A DNA stretch of 27,949 nt from CAZKGE01 sp964541695. Lineage in GTDB: Bacteria > Bacillota > Clostridia > Christensenellales > CAG-138. The notes below the pieces were generated by a model. The model searched no databases and was not told the DNA's origin. It saw only the letters and a program-made list of their open reading frames with translations. The position numbers and the translations under genes were made by a program. The stretch covers positions 1 to 27,949 of the forward strand of contig CAZIRB010000020.1 of the NCBI GenBank assembly GCA_964541695.1, in the 5' to 3' direction. Position 1 is the first letter of the stretch, and every line of letters starts with the position of its first letter. Shown piece by piece: positions 22,613 through 27,949 of the stretch.

Positions 22613-22638
22613 ATACAACTTTTTACAATCCAATACAA
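22610..22638 (-). promoter_or_regulatory. sigma-A promoter of the polymerase gene
   Basis: On the minus strand: TTGTAT (22638-22633), 17 bases, TATTAT (22615-22610). Predicted start near 22603, in the inverted repeat. Confidence 0.5.
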
Positions 22639-22649
22639 GGGGGATTCTC

Positions 22650-23237
22650 ATGAAAAGGAATATCGCATTCATACTCGTTCTCCTTCTGACCGTATCGCTG
22701 CTCGGTGCCTGCGCGCCGGGCATGGGCTCGCTCGTGACGTTTGGCAACCTGTTCCGCGCCAACTACGCCACCGCGGGCAACGTGGCCACCACGGGCAACG
22801 TGCCGTACGTGCCGACCAACGGCAACGTGGTCACCTCCGGCAACGCAGAGGTCAAGGTCGCCATCGGCAGCGCCGCCGCGGCGGTCGACAAGGCGCTCTC
22901 GGGGCTCGACGTGACGGACAAGAAGCTGGTCGAGCATCCGGACGGCGCGCAGGAGGTCACGTTCACGCTGGGCGAAGCCAAGTATTCGCTGAGCATCCGC
23001 GGCGCGAAAAAAACCGAGGGGACCATGCCCTCCGGCACCTGGGACGTCACCAAGGAGGAGAACGCCGACGGCGCGCTGTACGGCATCGGCCTGATGAACG
23101 ACAAGACGAGCGGCCAGGCGGTCTGGACGGACGCGAAGACCGGCCTGTTCTACACGCTGACGCAGAGCGGCAGCGTGACCGAGGAGAGCCTGACGCAGAT
23201 GGCGGCGCAGTTGCTCGGCTTCGGCTCCGCCAAGTAA
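22650..23237 (+). CDS. Small lipoprotein of unknown function
   Basis: I do not recognise a family. The 195-residue product has a type II signal peptide (KRNIAFILVLLLTVSLLGAC; lipobox LLGAC, lipidated Cys at 21), so it should be anchored on the outer face of the membrane. Next comes a low-complexity linker with four Gly-Asn units (TAGNV, TTGNV, TNGNV, TSGNA; about residues 41-66). The globular rest (about 70-195) has alternating beta patterns such as GAQEVTFTLGEAKYSLSIRG and SGTWDVTKEE, LYGIGLM, GQAVWTDAKTGLFYTLT, and a final helix (EESLTQMAAQLLG). AAGGGGG precedes the ATG. Divergent from the polymerase gene with a shared inverted repeat, so joint regulation is likely. Confidence 0.8.
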   Translation: MKRNIAFILVLLLTVSLLGACAPGMGSLVTFGNLFRANYATAGNVATTGNVPYVPTNGNVVTSGNAEVKVAIGSAAAAVDKALSGLDVTDKKLVEHPDGAQEVTFTLGEAKYSLSIRGAKKTEGTMPSGTWDVTKEENADGALYGIGLMNDKTSGQAVWTDAKTGLFYTLTQSGSVTEESLTQMAAQLLGFGSAK

Positions 23238-23274
23238 TCCCCAACCCACACCCACTCACAAGCGGGGATAGCGC

Positions 23275-23309
23275 GCGGTGCGCCGCCTTATACTAAGGCG
23301 GCGCACCGC
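23275..23309. terminator. very strong hairpin between convergent genes
   Basis: Perfect 16-base arms (23275-23290 and 23294-23309, beginning GCGGTGCGCCGCC) with loop TAC. It lies 37 bases after the lipoprotein stop and 99 bases beyond the 3' end of the aconitase X operon. Neither side has a T run, so it may act as a bidirectional terminator, an mRNA-end stabiliser or a repeat. Confidence 0.5.
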
Positions 23310-23408
23310 CGCGTTCTGGTTCCGCCGCGGTCGCTTCGGCCGGTGTTGCGCCTGTCAAATTCGCCTCCCCGGCCGCCCTTTAGCCCCTGGAGAACCTCGC
23401 CCACACCT

Positions 23409-23849
23409 CTACTCAACCGTCACGGTGCCGTCGGCCCGAACCGATACGGTCGCGCCGGTCCGCACGGCCTCGAGGAACCCGTCGCCCAGGCCGTCCACGA
23501 CGGGCATGGACACGTCCGTCCACACGGCGGAGAGGATCGCGCCCGCGGCTGCAAGCGAGTCGATCGTTTTAGAAAACAGCAGGCACGCGGGCTGCCGCCC
23601 AAGCGACGCGGCGCAAAAGAGCACCATGCCGCCGGTGGTCGAGCCGATGGTCTGCGGCAGGCAGAGCGCCGTGCCGAACATCGGCTTGCCGTACAGGTCG
23701 GGGTTGTTCTGGTCCGAGCAGGCGGCCTTCTTGTCGCCGAACATCAGCGCCTTTTGAAAGCTGGCCAGCGTGTTGAAGCCCTGCTTTGTCACGAGCGCCG
23801 TGGCGCGCGCCTCGCCCGGAACAACGGGGCGTCCTTTGAATTCCTTCAT
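23409..23849 (-). CDS. Aconitase X swivel domain (small subunit, DUF126)
   Basis: Small subunit of the two-part aconitase X type dehydratase, 146 residues. It shows the swivel beta-barrel pattern: FKGRPVVPGEARATALVTKQ at the start, LYGKPMFGTALCLPQTIGSTTGG (the G-S-x-x-G turn supplies an active-site Ser in this superfamily), LGRQPACLLFSKTIDSLAAAGAILS and a C-terminal VSVRADGTVTVE strand. Known family members include cis-3-hydroxy-L-proline dehydratases of bacteria and phosphomevalonate dehydratase of archaea; which substrate applies here cannot be told. It starts one base after the large-subunit stop (TGA-C-ATG), so it is translationally coupled. Many family members are fused with the large subunit; here they are separate. 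Confidence 0.88.
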   Translation of the reverse strand: MKEFKGRPVVPGEARATALVTKQGFNTLASFQKALMFGDKKAACSDQNNPDLYGKPMFGTALCLPQTIGSTTGGMVLFCAASLGRQPACLLFSKTIDSLAAAGAILSAVWTDVSMPVVDGLGDGFLEAVRTGATVSVRADGTVTVE

Positions 23850-23850
23850 G

Positions 23851-25131
23851 TCAGTTGCCCCCCTTTGCGAGAATATCGAGGATCTCGGCGTCCGTGTGAT
23901 AGCGCGCGCTCGTGTAGGTGCGCAGCTTGTTGGAGTTTGTCACGACCGGCTGCTTGCCGCAGAGCGGGTTGTTCATGTACATCAGCGGGCAGATGTACGA
24001 GAGCACGACGCCCATATCGGCAAGCTTTTTGGCCTGCGGCGTGCGGGCAAACTCGCCCTGCACCGCGACGGCCGTCGTAAACACCGTGGGAACAGCGACG
24101 CTCTTGCGGCCCGCGGCGGCGAGCGCGCGCTCGAGCCGGTCCGTCCAGTCGATGAGCTGCGCGAACGAGAGGTGCGGGCAGCCGACAAAGCACAGCTTGG
24201 GCTTGGCGTTCTTGTCCTTCCAGATGCACGGGTAGCCGTCCCTGACGCGGACAAGTTCCGCGTCGTCGATCACATAGGTTTTCGCGTTTTCGGCGATCAG
24301 CGCGCGGCCCTGCCCGACGGCCTCGGGCGTGAGACCTTCAACGTGGTAGAGGCCGACCGCGCCGTTGCTGGCGGTCGCCGCGCCCATGTCTTTAAGGTAG
24401 TCGCGCACATCGTCGGTCAGCTCCGTGCCGAGGTGGCCGCTCAGGCCCACGATGTACGGCACGTCCTCCATGACCTTCATGCCGATCGCGGAGCCGAGTA
24501 CCTGCGCCTCCGGCCTCTCCTTTGTTTTGACCTCGACGATCCACGTCGCTTTTCGGCCCTCGTCGGTAAGCAGGCCAAAGTACGGCACGCAGCCCACGAT
24601 GCTGCCGAACAGCTCGATGATGCCGGAGTTTCTATTGCTGCGCGCGCCGAGCACGCTGTTGGCGTACACGACCGCGCTCGATTCCGCCCAGCTCAGCACG
24701 TCGCCCTTCCCGGGCTGGTTCCCAACCTGGTCGAGGTAGCACGCGCACGTGAACGCGTCGCGGTCGAGCAGGCCGAGCTTGTCGAGCTGCTTTTCGTAGT
24801 CCGCCTGCTTGCCGTACATGATCTGGAACAGAACCTTTGCCAGCGGGCTTGCCGGCACGTTTTTGTCGAGCGGCCGCGGGTCGACGGAGAAGGCCTGGCC
24901 GGAGACGGCGTCCGCCTCGATGAGCTGGTCCATCAGCTTGTACACGGGCTTCATCACGGACAGGCCGAAGCTCGTCACGAGGTGGCCGTACGCGCCGGTG
25001 ATGGGCACCATCCTCTCCGCGCCGAACGTCTCGCCGTACAGCACGAGCGTCTTCATAACCTTTTTAAGCGTCTCGCCCTTTTCGCCGTCGAGAATCGCCT
25101 GCTGCTCGGGCGTCAGCGTCATATGTGCCAT
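23851..25131 (-). CDS. Aconitase X catalytic domain (large subunit, DUF521)
   Basis: Large subunit of aconitase X, 426 residues, a predicted iron-sulfur hydro-lyase. Visible family motifs are MTLTPEQQAILDGEKGE at the start, ANSVLGARSNRNSG (about 157-170), the glycine-rich central strand VGLSGHLGTELTD, CFVGCPHLSFAQL (about 314-326) and SYICPLMY then TNSNK (about 379-402). Cys318, Cys381 and Cys391 are candidate cluster ligands or active-site residues by their place in conserved motifs; this is my reading, not shown for this protein. GGGGGGG precedes the ATG. Genes for its small subunit and a flavin reductase flank it in one operon. Confidence 0.9.
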   Translation of the reverse strand: MAHMTLTPEQQAILDGEKGETLKKVMKTLVLYGETFGAERMVPITGAYGHLVTSFGLSVMKPVYKLMDQLIEADAVSGQAFSVDPRPLDKNVPASPLAKVLFQIMYGKQADYEKQLDKLGLLDRDAFTCACYLDQVGNQPGKGDVLSWAESSAVVYANSVLGARSNRNSGIIELFGSIVGCVPYFGLLTDEGRKATWIVEVKTKERPEAQVLGSAIGMKVMEDVPYIVGLSGHLGTELTDDVRDYLKDMGAATASNGAVGLYHVEGLTPEAVGQGRALIAENAKTYVIDDAELVRVRDGYPCIWKDKNAKPKLCFVGCPHLSFAQLIDWTDRLERALAAAGRKSVAVPTVFTTAVAVQGEFARTPQAKKLADMGVVLSYICPLMYMNNPLCGKQPVVTNSNKLRTYTSARYHTDAEILDILAKGGN

Positions 25132-25144
25132 ACTAGTCCCCCCC

Positions 25145-27421
25145 TTACAGCGCGCAGCCGAGGCGGTATGCGGCGCGCACGGCCTCGAGCACGCGGCCCG
25201 GCGCGAAGCTGTCGCCGATGTTCATTAGCTCCGCCGCGGCGTTCTGTCTCTGCGCCTCGAGGAAGAGCGCGTCGTCCGGCTTCCCGCCTATGGCGAGCAC
25301 GACGAGGTCGGCCTCGAGCGCCTTTTGTACCGGCACGGAGCCGGCCTTGGCCGCGAGCGGATTCTCGATGTTTTCCGGCAGGATCGGCTGCCACGTGTTG
25401 TACGGGTCCGGCACGTTCCTGTGCGCGTTCTGCTCGACGAGCACGTGACGTTCGTCAAAGCCCGTGACCTTCGCGCAGTTGAGCAGTTTGACGCCCGCCT
25501 TCTTGAGGTAATGGATCAGATGCCCGCGGTTGGCGGTGCAGGAGCCCTCCATAAAGTGCGGCAGCATCTCGACCACCGTCACGTCGCGGCCGTGCTCGTA
25601 GGCCAGGTAATAGGCCGTCTCGCAGCCGACCACGCCGCCGCCGACCACGACGATGTTCTTCGCGCCATTCAGCAGCTTCGGGTCGAGCAGCAGGTCGACC
25701 GCCTCGGCGTGCGGAATTTTGTCGAGGCCCGGCAGCCTGGCCGCGCACGGTTTCGTGCCGATCGCGAACACGATCGCGTCGAAGCCGAGCGCCTTCAGCT
25801 GCTCCGGCTCGACCTTCGCGCCGAGCTGCACGGTCAGGTCGCAGCTCTCCTCGGTTTTAACCAGCTCGCGTTCAAGGTATTTTAAGTAGTTGTCGAAGTC
25901 GAATTTCACGCGCGGCACGGAGCCCGCGACCACCTTGCCGCCGACGGCCTGTTCCTTCTCAAACAGCGTGACCTTGTGGCCGCGCCTTGCCGCGGTGATC
26001 GCGCAGAGCATGCCGGCCGGGCCCGCGCCGATGACCGCGATGTTCTTGACTGTGGCGGCGGGGGAGAGCTGCTCGGGGATGACGTCTTCAAAGCCCGTGC
26101 GCGGGTTGACGGCGCACTGCGGGTGTCCGCCCTCGACGAACTCGTTGATGCAGCCCTCCTGACAGCCGATGCAGGGCCGGATGTCCGCGACGCGGCCCGC
26201 GTACGCCTTGTTCGGCCAGTCGGGGTCGGCCAATAGCGGCCTGCCGAGCATGACCATGTCGCACATGCCGTTAAGCAGCGCCTGCTCGGCAAGGTCCGGG
26301 TAGCCGAGCTTGCCGACGCCGACGACGGGCACGATCTGGCCCGCGTTGCTGCGGACGCCCTTTTTCTCGAAGTGTTCCTTGACGGTCCTGGCCACGTCGA
26401 GGAAGCAGCCGGCCGGCATGCCCGCGGGCGGGTGCGGCAGCCACCAATTGTCGTAGCAGCCGAGGTCGACGTCGAATAGGTCCACGCCCGCGGTTACGAG
26501 GTTTTCCATGTAGTCGAGCGTCTCGGCGACCGTGCGGCCGTTCTTGAACTTTTTCAGCGCCTTGGCGTTCATGCCGTCCTCGCCGTAGGTCTCGTTCAGC
26601 GCAAGCGAGAGATCGATGCGGTACATGATCGGGAAGCTGTCGCCCGCGCGGCGGCGTAGCTCGCGCACGAGATCGATGCCGAAGCGCTGCCAGTCGGCGT
26701 ATTTGCCGAACTTTCTGCGGTTGAACGCGGTGTTGGTCAGCTGCTCGAGCAGGTAGCCTTCGTGGCCGTGCAGATATACGCCGTCGAGCCCCATGGCCTT
26801 GGCGTCCGCGGCGGCCTGGCCGCCGTTTTTGATGATTTTATTGAGCTTACCCGCCGAAAGCGGCAGGCAGGGGATCTCGGAGATGTAGAAATTCGGGTTC
26901 AGCGAGGCGGACACCGGAAACTTTGCCTGCGTCACGAGGCACTGCGGGTTGCCGACGCGCCCGAGGCCGGGGGTCAGCTGCACAAATATCCTGCTGCCGA
27001 ACGCGTGCACGCCCTGCGCCAGATCGCGCCAGCCGGAAAACACCGTGCGGCTGCGGTCGATGCGCGGAAAGTACGACAGCTTGCCGAGCTCCGTGACGGA
27101 GTTGTCGATGCCGTGGCTGATCGGGACGAGGCCCGTCGTGATGAGGCCCACGCCGCCCTTGGCGCGCGCGAAGAAGTACTGCAGCATCTTATCGCTCGGC
27201 CGTCCGGTCTCCTCGCACATGTCGATGTTGCCCATGGGCGCCATGACGAGGCGGTTTTTGAGCGTCGTGCGGTTGACGGTGATCGGGGAAAACATGGCGG
27301 TGTACGGATGCAGCCGGTCGGTCATGCGGCCGGTTCCGCCGGGACAGTTCTCCTTTGCCGCGTCCTGGCACCAGTTCCCGTAGCTGTCGACGAGCGCCTG
27401 GACAAGCTGGTCGGTTTTCAA
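25145..27421 (-). CDS. Enoate-reductase-like iron-sulfur flavoenzyme (old yellow enzyme/FadH family)
   Basis: Predicted NAD(P)H-dependent reductase of activated C=C bonds, 758 residues, with FMN, one [4Fe-4S] and FAD. An extra N-terminal stretch of about 40 residues precedes the FMN TIM barrel (MFSPITVNRTTLKNRLVMAPMG; HGHEGYLLEQLTNTAFNRR with a likely proton-donor Tyr223). Cluster cysteines are 417, 420, 424 and 436 (CIGCQEGC, then 11 residues, C). Two Rossmann motifs follow: IAVIGAGPAGMLCAITAARR (FAD) and IVVVGGGVVGCETAYYLA (NAD(P)). Instead of the FadH His (WHEAR), it has GCYDNWWLPHPP, as I recall for 2-enoate reductase and bile-acid BaiCD-like enzymes. TTG 27421 is chosen: GAGAGGG is 7 bases upstream, whereas ATG 27457 is only about 7 bases from the predicted transcript start. 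First gene of the operon with aconitase X. Confidence 0.88.
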   Translation of the reverse strand: MKTDQLVQALVDSYGNWCQDAAKENCPGGTGRMTDRLHPYTAMFSPITVNRTTLKNRLVMAPMGNIDMCEETGRPSDKMLQYFFARAKGGVGLITTGLVPISHGIDNSVTELGKLSYFPRIDRSRTVFSGWRDLAQGVHAFGSRIFVQLTPGLGRVGNPQCLVTQAKFPVSASLNPNFYISEIPCLPLSAGKLNKIIKNGGQAAADAKAMGLDGVYLHGHEGYLLEQLTNTAFNRRKFGKYADWQRFGIDLVRELRRRAGDSFPIMYRIDLSLALNETYGEDGMNAKALKKFKNGRTVAETLDYMENLVTAGVDLFDVDLGCYDNWWLPHPPAGMPAGCFLDVARTVKEHFEKKGVRSNAGQIVPVVGVGKLGYPDLAEQALLNGMCDMVMLGRPLLADPDWPNKAYAGRVADIRPCIGCQEGCINEFVEGGHPQCAVNPRTGFEDVIPEQLSPAATVKNIAVIGAGPAGMLCAITAARRGHKVTLFEKEQAVGGKVVAGSVPRVKFDFDNYLKYLERELVKTEESCDLTVQLGAKVEPEQLKALGFDAIVFAIGTKPCAARLPGLDKIPHAEAVDLLLDPKLLNGAKNIVVVGGGVVGCETAYYLAYEHGRDVTVVEMLPHFMEGSCTANRGHLIHYLKKAGVKLLNCAKVTGFDERHVLVEQNAHRNVPDPYNTWQPILPENIENPLAAKAGSVPVQKALEADLVVLAIGGKPDDALFLEAQRQNAAAELMNIGDSFAPGRVLEAVRAAYRLGCAL

Positions 27422-27470
27422 GAAAAATCCCTCTCTTTCGTGCGTTTCATTCGGCATATGCCTGTAAATG

Positions 27471-27500
27471 ATTGTATCAGCGTCCGGCTCGCAGCGTCAA
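27471..27500 (-). promoter_or_regulatory. sigma-A promoter of the flavin reductase-aconitase X operon
   Basis: On the minus strand: TTGACG (27500-27495), 18 bases, TACAAT (27476-27471) with TGA before it (extended -10). Predicted start about 27464, giving a leader of about 43 bases to TTG 27421. A palindrome GGCATATGCC (27453-27462) lies at the start of the transcript. Confidence 0.75.
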
Positions 27501-27534
27501 GGACGCGCGGGGTGTTTTGCTTTATGCCGGTTCG

Positions 27535-27543
27535 TGTTATACT
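27535..27543 (+). promoter_or_regulatory. extended -10 promoter of the DUF512 gene
   Basis: TGTTATACT (TG-n-TATACT, 27535-27543). No good -35 at 17 bases (TTTTGC, 27515-27520). The ATG follows after 6 bases, so the predicted mRNA starts at the ATG. Confidence 0.5.
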
Positions 27544-27549
27544 GCATAC

Positions 27550-27949
27550 ATGGAAAAACGGACGCATTCAGGTCAGCTCGTCACGGCCGTGGACGCGGGG
27601 TCGCCCGCCGAGACGGCCGGCGTGCGCGCGGGCGAAACGCTCGCGGCCATCGACGGCGAGCCGGTGCTCGACATCATCGACTACGAATACCTCACGGCCG
27701 CGGACCGCCTGACGCTGACCCTGCGCGCCGCCTCCGGCGCGGAGCGCACGCTTTACTTGCAAAAGGAAGAGTACGAGCCGCTCGGGCTGTCGTTCCCGAC
27801 GAGCCTGATGAGCAGGGTGCGCGCGTGCAAGAACCGCTGCGTGTTCTGCTTCGTCGACCAGATGCCCAAGGGGCTGCGCACAAGCCTGTCGTTTAAGGAC
27901 GACGACTGGCGCATGTCGTTCATCATGGGCAACTACATTACGCTCACGA
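27550..27949 (+). CDS. DUF512 radical-SAM-like iron-sulfur protein (partial)
   Basis: N-terminal 133 residues of a gene that runs off the window. It starts with a PDZ-like domain (QLVTAVDAGSPAETAGVRAG, then ETLAAIDGEPVLDIIDYEY), followed by the iron-sulfur motif CKNRCVFC (CxxxCxxC) in SLMSRVRACKNRCVFCFVDQ and by SFKDDDWRMSFIMGNYITLT. This is the layout of the DUF512 family (about 430-460 residues), widespread in Clostridia and often next to the GTPase gene der; its function is unknown. ATG 27550 has no Shine-Dalgarno site, and the -10 element ends 6 bases before it. Divergent from the flavin reductase operon. Confidence 0.9.
   Translation, partial: MEKRTHSGQLVTAVDAGSPAETAGVRAGETLAAIDGEPVLDIIDYEYLTAADRLTLTLRAASGAERTLYLQKEEYEPLGLSFPTSLMSRVRACKNRCVFCFVDQMPKGLRTSLSFKDDDWRMSFIMGNYITLT

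Noticed and set aside
27453..27462. Palindrome GGCATATGCC as an operator of the flavin reductase operon
   Set aside because: Ten bases is too short to separate from chance, and no second copy was seen.

Overview
The window is GC-rich bacterial chromosome with very tight gene packing. It looks like a Clostridia-type member of the Bacillota (Firmicutes) from an endospore-forming lineage. The reasons are the order dxs-tlyA-nadK-argR-recN-spoIVB-spo0A, the sporulation genes spoIVB, spo0A, a dacF homologue and a GerMN lipoprotein, strong Shine-Dalgarno sites (GGAGG/AGGAGG), sigma-A promoters, and a perfect CIRCE operator before groESL. GC-rich codon use suggests a high-GC clostridial group; I cannot fix the family. 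TTG start codons are common (recN, spoIVB, the M50 protease, scpB, rpsT, the flavin reductase). No tRNA, rRNA, insertion sequence, phage gene or CRISPR array was seen.

Layout. 1-7787 (+): isoprenoid synthesis (dxs), 2'-O-rRNA methyltransferase (tlyA), NAD kinase, arginine repressor, recN, the sporulation signalling protease SpoIVB and the response regulator Spo0A. 7836-11054 (+): nucleoside catabolism (deoB, punA), then a dacF-like gene, the same order drm-pupG-dacF as in Bacillus subtilis but without the spoIIA operon after it. 11056-13114 (+): M50 membrane protease and the condensin partners scpA and scpB. 13111-17373 (-): phosphodiesterase, RdgB, GerMN lipoprotein, RqcH and ribosomal protein S20. 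17653-20203 (+): groES-groEL and a NUDIX hydrolase, followed by a run of seven hairpins. 20480-22546 (-): an O-antigen ligase/polymerase-like membrane protein with a 31-residue tandem repeat, divergent from a small lipoprotein gene (22650-23237). 23409-27421 (-): a three-gene operon of an enoate-reductase-like iron-sulfur flavoenzyme plus both subunits of aconitase X. 27550-end (+): the start of a DUF512 radical-SAM-like gene.

The left two thirds is conserved housekeeping and sporulation sequence. Its oddities are at residue level. The DacF homologue lacks all three penicillin-binding active-site motifs, and Spo0A lacks the acidic pair of its receiver domain. Three genes (nadK, rdgB, DUF512) have promoters so close to their start codons that leaderless or nearly leaderless mRNAs are predicted. 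The accessory part is on the right. There the enoate-reductase/aconitase X operon suggests a dehydration-then-reduction pathway of unknown substrate, and the polymerase/lipoprotein pair shares an 11-bp-arm inverted repeat placed over both predicted transcription starts.
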